Below, piece by piece: positions 26,627-39,204 of a stretch of DNA of 64,000 bases. Both the position numbers and the translations under genes were made by a program. The notes under the pieces are model-generated. The model was not told the DNA's origin. It did not search any database and saw only the letters and a list, made by a program, of their open reading frames with translations. Origin of the DNA: Isoetes taiwanensis (lineage: Eukaryota > Streptophyta > Lycopodiopsida > Isoetales > Isoetaceae); contig JAJEKV010000001.1 of assembly GCA_021234155.1 (NCBI GenBank), positions 15,244,245 to 15,308,244 of the forward strand, written 5' to 3'. The stretch's first letter is position 1. The number at the start of each line of letters is the position of its first letter.

Positions 26627-29600
26627 CTAAAATACAGCTTCCGTAGCATGGTTTTCATCTGCCAGCATCCCCTTTAGGCTTTTTGTTAGCCAAATAGCAG
26701 TTTCTCTTGGAGATACTTTGCTGTGTCCGAAAGGCCTTAGGACAACCGATAGCTCCTCAAGCCGTTGCTGAGATAGCAACTGGGCACATAGTTCTAGCAA
26801 GCCCTCCAGAGCTTCAGCTCTCTGTCGATATGACTTCACATCAAGTCCTCTAGCTTCAGTATCCCTGTTTGAAAGGTGATGTTTGGCAGTGGTAGAAGGC
26901 ACATCCACCTCAGGTTTAGAAAGGTCCAGGATAGAGTTAATATCAATGTCTGCAGGTAGATCACAATCAGTTGTAACTGCATCAGGCTGATCTGTGAGGC
27001 GAATAGTACTGTGCCTAATAACATGAATCACATCATTGATGACTGGTCTACTATGGACAGGTTGGGCCCTTTCCTGTATTTGAATGGTGCTTTTTACTTG
27101 AGATTTGTTGCCCGCATCGCTTTCACAATCCATACTGCCAGGAAACCCCCTATTGACTGTGTTCTGGGTTCCTTCATGTCGCTCTGTTCGCACATAAATT
27201 TCTTGGCTGTTTCTTACACAAGATAGGTAACTCTCAAGTTGACTAATTGAAGCAACATCATCAACACTACGTCTGTTACTCCTTTTCACAAGATGGTCTG
27301 CATCGCAAAGTGACTCTGTTGGAGTTATTGAAAATTTTGGAATCAAGTCGAACCTTGGAGCATTTACTGATACATCAGGAGACCTATTATTCCTTGAGCT
27401 TGACTTAACAGCATCATGGATCCTTGCAACAGCCTGGCTCACTTTGTTAGACAGAGAATAGGGCAAACTGTCAACATTTCCACTATTGCTGTCAGGCTTC
27501 CCGGATAATCTGCGTGCCACTGCAGGACTGGAAGTGTTTCTAGAGTGCAATGCCTTTACAGATGATTCAAGGACTTGAGGAACTATCCAGTTTCCATCAG
27601 GAGAATCTCCAGCAGCTGGTTTAGTTGCATTATTGGGAGGACTATTGGCATTTCGTGCAGTAGATGGTGGCGTTTTCTGGACTCCTGCAGGCTTAGGAGG
27701 GGGCATGGAAGCCCTTCTTCCAGTGGATGTGGGGGTAGTTGGTTTTGATTTTGGCACAGATGCCTTTTCAGTACTTGCACGCCTTGCTGGTGCACTAGAA
27801 GGAAGGTTATCAGATTTAGATTTGTTCCTTGGAGAGACATCAGTAATATGGGCCTGCAGCACCAATTATAATTTTTTTAGAAAGAAACTGTTCAAACAAC
27901 TTAGAAGTGCTACAAAAACTTTAGACAGCCAAATAAATATTCTTACAGGTTGTTTCAATGATGGAAGCTGCATTGTCTTCCGGGTCGGTTCATTCCTTAT
28001 TTTTGCCTTGCTTGAAGGTGTATGAGGAGTTGGAGTGGAAGCTGCAACGCGGCTTGGTGTGGATGATACATTACGCGTAACTCGTGTAAATCTAGCTGGT
28101 GAACTTTTAATTGGATATTTTTGGCAGCAATCCTCATCCCCATCATTGACTGATTCTGCTCCTATGCTGTGCATGCTGGTGCCATGGATGCTTTTCCGAA
28201 GTGCATCATCCTTCCAAGCAAACTCATCCTTGTCTTTGTTGAAAGTACCAGATCTCTCCTTCACAATGTTCTCATAGTGCAGTACTTGGGCAAAAACCTT
28301 GCCTGCTACTACATTGGCATTTGTTGTTGTTTCTGAGTGCTCATCATCATCGAAACCTGGCCTAGGGCTGCTTTTGTCATCTGAGCTAATACTATCTCTA
28401 CAACCACTTGACTGGCTGCTGTCATCACTTATATCGACACTGCATTGCCTGAAAAGGACATTTGAAAATCTTCGCTCTGAACTCAAGCCAGCTTGCATGC
28501 GGCACCGAGCTACATAAGGTTGCAAGAGGTGATGCCTTAATAGTTCTGCTGCCTATTGATCAAAGGGAATCAGACAGCTCAATCAACAAAGTGAATGCCA
28601 TCAAAGGGAAATTACTCACCGTGGGCCGATGCTCAGGATTTTTTCGCAGCATGCTTCGTATTATGCTCTTCCTATAGTTATAAAGGGCAACACGTTAAAA
28701 GACATATATAACTAAGACAAATATCAAGCCTATGCTGATAGTAACACTTACAAAGATGCAGAGTAGCTAGGTGGGATTGGACCAATTGTTGATTTGTTAA
28801 TTTTGGAGATCAGTCCCTGCATATCCTGAGGAAAGTAGAATCTGTTTCAACTACAAGCACGAGATACTTATCTATTGTTTAAAAGCTTAAAAGCTTGATG
28901 GAAACTGACTAAACACAAGTAGTTAGAATACACTAAAAGTATGGAGATGGCTGTAAGAAGCAGGGCATCAAAACAACTGGACGGAGAATTAAATATGATT
29001 CTTTTCCTCGCAGTCATCGCATGCCCATGCATCAGATTTTATCTCAGTCACGCAGGTGAATGTTGTTCCTTTTTCACCACCTAGCTTTTACAATTTCTGA
29101 CAAGAATCTTTGTTGAAGTTTGCCAATTAAAATTCCGGAGGAAGAAAATCGAACATGCCACATCGAACATGCCACATCAAGAGTATAGTGCTTCAAGAGT
29201 TAGAATACACTAAGAGTATGGAGATGGCTGTAAGAAGCAGGGCATCAAAACAACTGGATGGAGAATTAAATATGATTCTTTTCCTCGCAGTCATCGCACG
29301 CCCATGCATCAGATTTTATCTCAGTCGCGCAGGTGAATGTTGTTCCTTTTTTACCACCTAGCTTTTACAATTTCTGACAAGAAACTTTGTTGAAGCTTGC
29401 CAATTAAAATTCCAGAGGAAAAAAATCGAACATGCCACATCAAGAGTATAGTGCTACAAGAACCAATTTTACAAGCATTACTTCTAATGGATATGTCTTT
29501 CTACAAATATCGGAGGACCACGAGATAAGAAGACCACTTACAAAAGCTTTGAAGGCAGGCCTATGAGCACACATTTCATACATGCAACATCCTGCAAAAA

Positions 29601-30909
29601 ATTGGGAACAAATAGGCCATTATTATACTAGGCCATTGATAAACCAACTGGATGGAGATCTGCACCTAGTGACCAGATGTCAGACTTGGAGCCATATGGT
29701 ATGTCTGCCAGAAGTTCTGGACACATGTAATTGGGGGTGCCCACCACCTGAATAAATAAAAATGGCTTAGTTTGCAGCTACTTTGCTTTAATGTTCTTCT
29801 GCAATATTTCTTCCAAGGCTGCAGATGCGACTACATGATCATCCAAACTTACCGAGGATGCTAAATCCTCCGAAGTAAGCATTTTTGCCAGTCCAAAATC
29901 ACCTGTTATATAAGAACATGCATCCTTTAAATAATTATTTGATAGATAATAGGCTAAATAAAAAGCATAAGGACAAGCTTACCAAGTCTAACATCTTGAT
30001 CCTTTGTTAAGAATATATTGGAGCACTGGATCAAGAGACGATTGCAATTCAAACAGATTACTATTATGATGGCAAGATTTAACATTTACTCCAGGCATGG
30101 GGCCAAAAAAAAAAGACACACCTTTAGATCCCGATGAAGGATGCGATTTGAATGGAGATAATCAACAGCCAGCAACAACTGGGCAAACCACTTGCACAAT
30201 TTCTGCAAGAAATGCATTTTCGGGTATCAATAATTGATATATGCCTTTTGTTATTGAGGACTATAAGCTTTTATGATAATCAGAGGCTGACCTCTTCAGG
30301 GAATGGCACTCCATTCGCTTTCCGGATGAGGTCTGCGCTGTAATAGTTGACAGGAATTTGTAAGTTCATAAGATGCTAATATCCTATCCTAATCTCAGAG
30401 GCCAGGTTTTTGAACATACATGTCACCTCCTTCACAGTAGCCAGTAACAATGCAGACATAACATCCCTGCAAGGCCATACTGTCAAAAGAATTCTGCATG
30501 AAAAATTTAAAGCTGCAATTCCTGATAACACACCTTCTCAACCCATGACTCCTTGTGTTCAACAATGTAGGGATGCCGGACTGCTGAAACAAGGGCCATC
30601 TGAGAAAGAAATCGGTCTATATCAGAAAGCACGTCAAAGGGCAATTAAGGGACGTTCATACAAATCGAACTACCTCCTGATGGGCAGAACGTCTACATCT
30701 GTCAGTCTGCCGGGCAAGCCTAATTTTCTTCATCACGTATCTGCAAGAAAAAGGAGCTTTGTTTGGTTTTTGTATGGAGTTGGTGCAACTGGGAAAGCAC
30801 TCTAACAGACTGACCTCTTTTTCTCAATTTTGTGGTTCACGAGTATGGCGGATCCAAATGCGCCTCTCCCAACCTGCTCCATAATCTCGTATTGATCCAT
30901 GTTTGACAT
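26627..30909 (-). CDS. Plant NIMA-related (NEK) serine/threonine kinase, 14 exons
   Basis: Fourteen exons join in phase (high to low): 30909-30815, 30740-30674, 30599-30534, 30466-30420, 30337-30292, 30202-30122, 30025-29983, 29902-29853, 29747-29666, 29591-29542, 28825-28752, 28671-28620, 28552-27947 and 27853-26627, giving 861 residues. The kinase domain covers about 7-262: GRGAFG loop (14-19), VMKK lysine (about 36), HRDLKCSN (130-137), DFG (150-152), and the activation segment [13 protein letters not shown] (164-176). The order and wording of these motifs are those of the plant NEK family, which acts in microtubule organisation and cell expansion. The long tail is basic and Ser/Pro-rich. 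It keeps two stretches I associate with plant NEKs: [13 protein letters not shown], and at the C-terminus [13 protein letters not shown] ... [18 protein letters not shown]. The first ATG (30909) follows an in-frame TAG; a second ATG lies three codons on. No damage is seen, so it is probably functional. Confidence 0.95.
28922..29466. repeat. 277-bp tandem duplication inside a NEK intron
   Basis: The block starting GTTAGAATACACTAA at 28922 starts again at 29199, a period of 277 bp. Both copies contain TATGGAGATGGCTGTAAG, CTCGCAGTCATCGCA and AGGTGAATGTTGTTCC, and they differ at only about a dozen positions. The duplication lies wholly within the 716-bp intron between exons 10 and 11, so the reading frame is untouched. 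Confidence 0.95.
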
Positions 30910-32679
30910 AAACGGGCTCCCTGGAACCCGTTCTCCCACTTCCTAGTTCAAAATTTTATGATTAATCGCGCCAGTGTTCATCACCAAAAGCCTGCATCAA
31001 CGCCAAATTTGACCCAAAAATGAGTTCAGATGAAAATCCCGCAGATCATGCGGTAAAATATACAGAAAACGAACCTAGATTCACCCCTTGATTGCGCAAA
31101 TAGACAATGCAACGCTGATAGCCTGATCTTAGTGCACTATCCGCTTCAATGCAAACTTGATCCGAGGAAAGTAGAAAATTCTAAGTGATGGTCCAACCAT
31201 AAGCGGATTACTCCTTTCCCGACAGTAAATGCAAGAGCTGCAATTATACAACGTTAAGACTGTTCAAGGAGGCCCCTGTTCTAATCTCAAAAAGAAACTT
31301 ATTAATGCATGTGAAAGGCAAACTTTATTCCTTCTCTTTCTACACCAATGTACATCGATAATAAGCGCAGCGAATAGTGAACCATGCCATTCCGGCCTCT
31401 AAAGAGACAGAATACGAGGATGAAATGCCTCGTTATATCACACATTCTGCCAAAAAGTGAAGGATTCAACACACAGAAAGCCACTTTCCATGCCCAAAAA
31501 CAAGTTGTGGTCCCGGTCCCTACTACACAGTAATTTCATCGCACCGCCAAGCACCAAAAGCAAGGAAATACTACGGCATCTTGTGTTCACGGGATAAACT
31601 TGAATTTTACTGTGGAAAGGCAAATAACAGCTCATTCTTACTTGAAACTACGTGAAATCAAGCAAGGACAAGTTTAGCGCCTCTCATGCCGGAGTTGCAG
31701 TGCAGCTACGGCGTCTCTAAGTGCTTGTTTTACTGATCAGAAAGCCCCTGTTCCGGTCTGCATTTTTCCTCTTCTTTGTCTTGTATTAGCAGTAAACTCT
31801 TCCAAGATACTGTTACATTTTGCGTACAGTGTCCTTAGGTAGAGGGTTGTTCTCCACCGGCACCGTAAGTAAGAACAGGTTGAAAAAACATTAAGCCATA
31901 TTAATAATATGTTAAATAGTAATGTGGACTTTGTGTTTACATCTCCATGGTTATGGTGGCAAATTGCAATTCATGCATGACCCATGACCAGCATGAACCA
32001 TGACTCATGTCCCCACATTCAAAGGTCCCACATTCATCCCATGATCCTCGATCGATCGACAGCAGTTGAATTTTCATCTGCGATCTAGCCAGATATCATA
32101 TCCTTTTCATCAATTACTCCTCACTTCAATACCTGATCGATGTCGGTAAAATTTTCACCTGCTGATCTAGCCAGATATAAGACCTCTTCCATCAGCCATT
32201 CCTTCTTACTTCATAGTTCGGGTTTTATCACTGACTTGTCATGTCAACCATTCGATTCTATATGTCAATTGTTCCTCATCTACCATCAATTGACACTATT
32301 ACCTCGACTCTCTATGACGTGTGCCGAGTATCTCACCTCGTGCATTGTGCAACTCCACTCATAAGTGCTTGCCTATAGGGGACCCAGTATCAGTATCAGT
32401 GTCAACCAAGCTTTCAACGGTAAAAATCGTTTCACTTGGTTGGGACCCAACAGCTTTTAGATCTAAAATAAGGTTTTTGATCTGCAAAGGTCTTTCCATA
32501 GTAACTTTTAGATCAGCAATTAGGTTGTTGATCTACCAAGGTACTTGCATAAGAAACTAAGGAAGCTGCCAATTGAGTTGTTTTTTTTTAAGTACTGAAG
32601 TTAAATTGTTGGTAAATATAGAAACATAATATCCTTATGGATAGTGGTCCCAACTAATTCTTCATTTTGTTCGCTTCTA

Positions 32680-33260
32680 AGGAAGACATAGAAGTTGCCA
32701 ATTTGAGTTCGTTAATTTGGAACATGGTTGATAGTACATCGTCATCAATATAGATTGGGTAGATCATTGAATGGGCGTCTGGTGCATTATTATGAGAGAT
32801 ATAGAACAAAATATGTTGCAAGTTGAGACCCTATTTTGTCATAGACAATAGCCAAGAGCGGTTGGAGACATACAAGTTGCATAGTCTAACTTAGAATATG
32901 GTGCATTGCACCATAAGATACAAGCAACTAATTACCCATCTACTTGAAGAATTCATGCATCTCGATGAATTATATGGTGGAAATTACGTTCCAACCTGAA
33001 TGAATGCTTGCGAGCCTAACCATTTTTTGCATATTGTATTCAACATATCATGCAACCCTATCTTTACAATTGAGCGATGAAGCCTTCCTCTTATATGCTC
33101 GCAATAAAGATAAGAGAGTTGCCAATTTGAGTTGGTTAATTTGAAATACATCATTGTCCAAGGTAGTTTGGATAGCGCAAGTGAAGATCATTCAATGGCC
33201 ACCTGACATATTAGGAGCAAATTTTGTCGCAAGTTGGGACGTCAATTGTCAGAAGAAGAA
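32680..33260. repeat. Diverged direct repeat, spacing about 420 bp
   Basis: GTTGCCAATTTGAGTT followed by GTTAATTTG occurs near 32693 and 33118. In both places it is followed by AGATCATTnAATGG, a TTATTAnGAG-like stretch and GTTGCAAGTTG/GTCGCAAGTTGGGA. The copies are diverged and non-coding. Confidence 0.65.
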
Positions 33261-34233
33261 GAAAAAGAAGAGGAGTCGTTTGATCCTCATACTCTACCTT
33301 AGAATTGCCGTATGTATTCGATTGTATGCATGGAACCATATAATTGCTTGATGATTATTGACATCATTCTATCACAGACAAAAGCATTGTTCATCATAGC
33401 ATGTGCATAGAGCTTTTGTGGGGAATCCATGGTTTCTACTTGGTATGAAATCATGCATGGATAGATAGCTAACTTGCAAGCCTGTATATTTCGAGTAATG
33501 GTTGGTTATAACATGCCAAGTTTTGAATTTTCATGATGGCATAGCATAAAAGAAATCGTTAATCCACAAACAACTCCAAACTGTATAGGGCTTCACATCC
33601 CTTTTTTTTTTTTTTAGGCTACCTTCCATGTTTGTTTAATATTTATCTTTTGCATAAAGGCACTAAAATTATGAATTACTAGAAGGCGTTTCTGATGGGA
33701 TGTAAAGAAGCTTACCTTTGTTGTCAGGCTAGGGCAGAGTGATGATGAAGACTTGTGTTTTCTTTGAAAAAGTTAGATTTCCCTCCAAATGCCTTTTGAA
33801 GTTAGAGGGTACAGACCATTAATGGCGCCACCCACATGTCCTTTTACTTTATTTTTGTCCTCGTCATTTTCGGGTGCCACAAAATACCTTTGCTCTGTTT
33901 TTTTTAAAAAAAAAGAAACGGGGAGCATTTGAAAACTGTTGATCACGGACCCTGCTTTTTTAGACCCAAGATCACACCAACCGATTTTCTTGTCTCGAAA
34001 TAGTAATACATGCTCGAGATGAATAATGGGTAATGATTACCCAACCCATTTTCAAAACCGTTTAGCATAAGTCTTGACTTCTTGACACCACCTTAAAACC
34101 CAATGCACAAAATATACTTATATATAAAAAAAAATGAGTTGATACTTGACACTCTACCTTCCATTGTTCAAATTAAACCACTGTGGTACCCAGAAATTGA
34201 ACTGGCAACCTAACTGGCAATTGAGATGCCATG

Positions 34234-34390
34234 GTACCAAGAAAGAGGTACTTACTATCTAACTGGCAGTTGATTTGGTAGATCCTCTATCTTTTAGGAA
34301 CTGGCAACAAGATGCTACTGTACCAAGAAAGAGGTATTTACTATCGAACTGCAGTTGGTTTACTGGATCCTTTATCTTCTAAGAATGTGA
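34234..34390. repeat. Two-copy direct repeat of about 85 bp
   Basis: GTACCAAGAAAGAGGTA followed by TTACTATC, AACTG, CAGTTG and GGATCCT-like sequence occurs at 34234 and again at about 34319, with several substitutions. A partial third copy (GGTACCCAGAAATTGAACTGG) lies just upstream near 34183. Confidence 0.75.
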
Positions 34391-36008
34391 TCGTTATTAT
34401 CACTATGCCTTGAGTTATTATAGAGAGAGAGAGATAGTTATGTGTTTACTTTTGTTTTTTTGCCTTTTTGGGTCATAAGACATTACATAGTTTGTGATAA
34501 AACCTAACATCAACATCATATTTTACAACCATTATTTTACATCTATATAATAGGGTGTAACGTTGTTATTCGCGGATATAGGGCGGGATATTATGTATTT
34601 CCAATATCTTCGTTACTGCTCTTTCTATTTCCCTCCCATTTGATTTAATTCTATTGCAATGTGTACATTCTTTTCTCAATTCATGATCTTTTAGTGTTGC
34701 ATATACCCAAAGATCCTCCAAACATGTTCCTTGCCCTTTATCTCTTCTTGTTGGCATAGTCTGCACATTCCATTTTCACTCTTCATTGTCGATCTTTGTC
34801 ATCCACCCCTCCCAATCTAGTTGATCCTTTCTTGTACATAATTTGCATTGTCTAGTTCTTGTGTAAACTATCCCTTTGTTATCATCATATAGTTGTTGTT
34901 CAAACAACTCCATGTGAATTTTTCTATGTGCAAACATCTCTCACATCGATTTTGTTGCCCATTGCTTTATTTATATTTCCTCTCTCTAGGGTTTTAGGGT
35001 TTTTAGACCCGAGGCCAAGTCACCACGATCTTGCATACTTTGATGCCCGGCAACTATAGCGGCAACACTTTTGCAAAACGGACCATCCAAGACTTTCTTT
35101 GAGGTGCTTCGTAACTACATTTGTGGCCCCTTCTACGAGGGCATCCTGTTATATTTACCTCAGTTCAGCTCACTGTAATTTACTTTGACTCCTATAAGTA
35201 ATATTCGGGTGGTATTGCTTCCTTATTTGAATCAGGTCATCATTCTGAGCTTGTTATAGTGTATTTGGATCCAATTCAAAGTGTGCTAGCTAGAAGCAAT
35301 ATTAGAATGCTATTGCTTCCTTATTTGAATCAGATCTTTAGTTGATATTAAAGATGGAGAGACAGGCCTAAAAGCAGCAACAGCCCAGAAGGAAAAGAAT
35401 GCAGGATGTATTACGAAGTCATACAATAATACAAATGGCAGATAATGTGGTTCCAACATGAGACCCCAACAAATGAACAATTGTCACAAGGTAATGCGAC
35501 GCTATAGAAGGACAAGACCAGGAATCAGAGGTAGTGCCATCCTCACCACATGAGAACATCCACACTCTTGTAGAGTTTGAGGTAAAAAGTGGAGGGGGGG
35601 GAGTCCGGGGGGACTTCAATTTTTTCAAGATCATGGCGACACATTGGCTGCCATGGCAAAGGCTGTGCTATCAATGACGTCAACCTCTGACCAGGTAAAG
35701 CTACTTAATATATTGGATCGTGTAGTTCTATGCGCAACAGTAGGCTGGGTATGAGACAATGGCTTCAATTGCTAACTATGTTATATTCTACTATTGCTAG
35801 CAATTCTAGACTTAGCCTGATGACTTCTAGATTTAACTCGGTGACTGCAAGAGCCCATATTCCACACGAAGACTCTCCTATGCCTACGTCAATAGATGAT
35901 GCACATAGTGAGATGGATATGGTAGATATATCCGACAAACCTCCCAGAAGCACTTCTTGCTTGCGATGACAAACAAAGTAGTGCAGATGTTAGAGTCAGA
36001 TAGATGCT

Positions 36009-37935
36009 TTGCGTTTACATGCGATTAGACAATACTGCCTTTTCATTAAGGCTAAGAAAGTGAGATACATTGTGGCACATCAACTGAAAATGTTCTTCCT
36101 CCTGGATCGTCACCCCAAGGCCTTCTGGCGAAGGATGCTCAAAAAGCCAGTACAACTTATAGGGAACATCACTCTCGCGAACCGTGGGCATAGTACCTAT
36201 AGTAGCTCTACGACCCTTATGGGGCACAAGCAGCGTTATGCTGGAAATCACAGAAGCAGACGTAGACCATGGCTTAGGCGTCTAGCCAACGGAAAAGTGC
36301 CAGACCTAGATGGTATGCAGGCGGAGCTGCTCAAGTGGGCAAGGCCATCCATAGTACCGGTGCTAATCGCCATGTTCAACATGGCGCTACAAGATGGTTT
36401 TTCCATGCAGTGGACCATTAGCAGAGGTGTCCCCATATACAAGGTAGGGTAAGTGCATGTTAGGGTGTACCACTTTTGGCACCTCCCAAAGTACATACAT
36501 TCTGACAGACATACAACACCATCTTGATGTCCTCTGGACACATTCTGCCAGGCGACTAACATGCGTGTCAACCTGGCCAAGAATAAAGTGATCCCCATAT
36601 CATCCTTGCATCATCCAAGGGCCCTCTCCTTCAGTTATCGGGGACAAAAATGTGGAAGTGGCACCCACCTGCAAGTATTTGGGAGTGGAGTTCCCCTCTA
36701 CTATGCACTGGGATGCTTCCATCCATCTACGAATGACAGCAGGCTAGAAGGTGCTAATATATGCAATGCAGAATAATAGTCATAGAGCGAAACATCGATC
36801 CGGTTGAGAATCTTGGGTCTTGTTGAATGAACAATAATTTTCGTAAAGCCAAATGAATAGTGTAATACTATGATTTCATTGTATGGTTAAATGATCTATT
36901 GAATAATGACTTGAACATTCCTTATGTACTATACTTATTAGCTATCGATATCTAGCTCCCAGCGAAAGATTCATAAGTGATCATTACATTGTACTAGAGA
37001 AAAATATTGTCTTCTAATTTCTTACATCTGACAGCGAAAGATTCATAAGTGATCATTACATTGTACTAGAGAAAAATATTGTCTTCTAATTTCTTACAAC
37101 TGACATGTGTGTTAACTTGGCCAAGACTAAGGTGGTCCTCACTAAGGTGGTCCTGTAATTTGTGCAGGCATCTGAGAAGCAAGTAAGCAACCAGGTTAGA
37201 TAAGATACAAATACAAGCACCATTCATGCAAGAAATCTGTAAGCCCGCTCATTTGCGAATACATTATCATATCATACTGGCATTGTAAGCCCTCTTCATT
37301 TGCAAATACGTTTTCATTGAAGCCCTTTCCCTTTGCAAATAAGTATCCATTTCATACTTGTGAGAAAAACTACGGTTGAAGCCAAGATAGACATTCTCGA
37401 AGGTTAGACATAAACCTTTGTCAATGGCACTTGTATGGTAAGAGGCAAATTGCTCAAATCTGATATAACAAGTTTATAAATCTAGGCAAATGAGATGATT
37501 CTTGCCATAGTCTTCTTGGCGAGTCCAACTTGGGCAAGAACATCCACCATCAAAATTTTGGCGAACCATTAAAAAAATAATTAACACAGGGCCTACTCAA
37601 CATTCGTATCCGCTTTTCAAAAAACCACGGTATAGCATCTTTGCGAAGATTTGCCCCTTAACGAAAACACTGTTGGAGCAAGTGCAGACTGACTTCTTGG
37701 TTTGGGCACTAGAGGTGAAGTCCACAGTCCCATATCAAATGCTATTGCAAGATATAGGTTTCTTATCTATTCAAAGGGCGACCTTTGATGGGCACATAAT
37801 CTATTTTCAGAAGGTGGTCACTATGGACGATGCTCGTATCCCTAATCTAGCTTATACTATGGCAATGGGGCCACAATGCCTTAAGGCCTGTTGGAAGGAA
37901 AATCAAGCTCAGTGGCTCTCCAGATGGAATGTGCA
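36009..37935 (+). pseudogene. Degenerate LINE copy B (reverse-transcriptase pieces)
   Basis: The + strand carries successive pieces of a LINE reverse transcriptase. At 36249-36449 lies LANGKVPDLDGMQAELLKW, then a stretch ending DGFSMQWTISRGVPIYK. From 36561 comes MRVNLAKNKVIPISS and, in a shifted frame, a KYLGVEFPS-like segment. At 37673-37920 lies DFLVWALEVKSTVPYQMLLQ through a KVVTMDDARIPNLA segment, as in the C-terminal part of LINE RT proteins. The RT palm between the first two pieces is missing, and an MCVNLAKTKVV fragment recurs at 37105, so the copy was rearranged. The family matches the minus-strand copy at 6.3-8.15 kb. The frame at 37673 runs directly into the long pyrimidine tract. 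Confidence 0.8.
36961..37104. repeat. Near-perfect 72-bp tandem duplication
   Basis: AGCGAAAGATTCATAAGTGA begins at 36961 and again at 37033. The two 72-bp units appear identical except near the end (ACATCTGAC against ACAACTGAC). The duplication sits inside the degenerate LINE, so it is a recent local event. Confidence 0.95.
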
Positions 37936-37964
37936 GAAGCACATCCCTTTTATCCTGCCATTTT

Positions 37965-39195
37965 CATATTTCCTTTCCATTTCATTTTTCTTTCCTCTTT
38001 CCCTTTCCCTTTTCCCGTGTCCTTTTTCTGTTCTTTTTTTTCCACCTCCCCACCCTCTTCTCCTTTTCCCCCTACCCATTCCTCCTCTCTTTTTTGTTTC
38101 TTTTCCCTTTTTCCATGCTCGTTTTCCCTTCTGTTTTTCCTCTCTTCCCCTTTTCCCATGCCATTTTCTTCTTCTCTTTTCTCATTTCCCTCTCCCTTTT
38201 TCTTCCCTCCTCCTTTCCCATTCTCTGCTTTTCTCACTCTCTTTCCTTTTCTATGCGCCTATCTCCCTCCTTTTTCCTTTTTTTCTTTTCCAATGCTCTT
38301 TTTCACTTTCCTCACTCTTTTCCTCTTCCCATTTTTCCCGTTCCCTTTTCCTCTTCTTTTCCTATTTCCCTCTCCCCTTTTTCCTTCCCTTTTACCCCTT
38401 CTGCCTCTTTTTCTCCAATTTCTGCTTTTCTCACTCTCTTTCCTTTTCTATGCGTCTATCTCCCTCCCTTTTCCTTTTTTTCGTTTCCCATGCTCTTTTT
38501 TCCTTTCCTCACTCTTTTCCTCTTCCCATTTTTCCCGTTCCCTTTTCCTCTTCTTTTCCTATTTCCCTCTCCCCTTTTTCCCCTTCTGCCTCTTTTTCTT
38601 TTCATTTTTCCTTTGTAACAAATTTTTTGCACTTTTCCCTACTTTTTTTTGCCATTTTTTCCCCCCCCCCCTCCTCATTCTTTCCTTTGTGCATTTTCTT
38701 TTTTTTTCTTTAACTTTTTTCCCTTCGTTACTTTTTGCTTTTATCCTTTTTACTTTTTTTCTTCTTTTATCCCCCTTTTTCTTTTTTCCTCTTTCCCTTT
38801 CCCTTTTTTCCTTTTTCTTTATTTCCTTTTTTTCTTTCTTTCCTTTTTTCTCTTTATCTTTTTTTCTCTCTTGATTTTTCCCTTCCCGACTTCCTTTTTC
38901 CTTTTATCATTTCCCTTTTTGCCTATCGGATTGAGTGAATTTTGGCCGTCGGCCCTTTTACCTTTCCTTTTTCTTTTTTCTCCTTCCCTTTTCCTTTTCC
39001 CCTTTCTTGCTTTTTTTTTTGTTCATTTTCTTCCTTCCCCTTTTCTTTTTCTATTTTTTCATTTTCCACTTTTTATCTTTTTCATTTTCCTATTTGCCCT
39101 TTTCCCTTTCTTTCTTGCCCTTTCTCTCTCCCTTTTCCTTGTTCTTTGATTTCCCTTCTCCTTTTCCCTTCCCCTTTTCCCTTTCCCCTTTCACA
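37965..39195. repeat. Pyrimidine tract of about 1.2 kb (TTTTCCC-type)
   Basis: The + strand is almost entirely C and T for about 1.2 kb, built from variants such as TTCCCTTTTCC. A longer unit is repeated (CTTTTCTCACTCTCTTTCCTTTTCTATGCG near 38225 and again near 38425, about 200 bp apart). Long open frames here encode only Phe/Pro/Ser/Leu runs and are not genes. Near 38930 the tract is interrupted by CGGATTGAGTGAATTTTGG; the phrase CGGATTGAGTGAA recurs at its right border near 39206. Confidence 0.95.
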
Positions 39196-39204
39196 TTTTA
39201 GCCA

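Larger units (their letters stand above)
30910..36000. other. Gene-free stretch upstream of the NEK gene
   Basis: The first few hundred bases include the 5' leader and presumed promoter of the NEK gene (minus strand), with no clear TATA box. Beyond that I see no supported gene. Diverged direct repeats lie at 32680-33260 and 34234-34400. A phrase like GCTATTGCTTCCTTATTTGAATCAG occurs near 35211 and 35312. Confidence 0.5.

Noticed and set aside
27583..28677. Several plus-strand open frames opposite the NEK gene
   Set aside because: They are antisense shadows of exons 13 and 14 of the kinase gene and show no motifs of their own.
34566..34766. 66-codon minus-strand frame with CTHC pair
   Set aside because: Too short, with a single Cys pair and no further zinc ligands or recognisable context.
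35730..35969. 79-codon open frame just upstream of LINE copy B
   Set aside because: No LINE or other motif is visible, and the antisense strand is equally open; coding is not supported.
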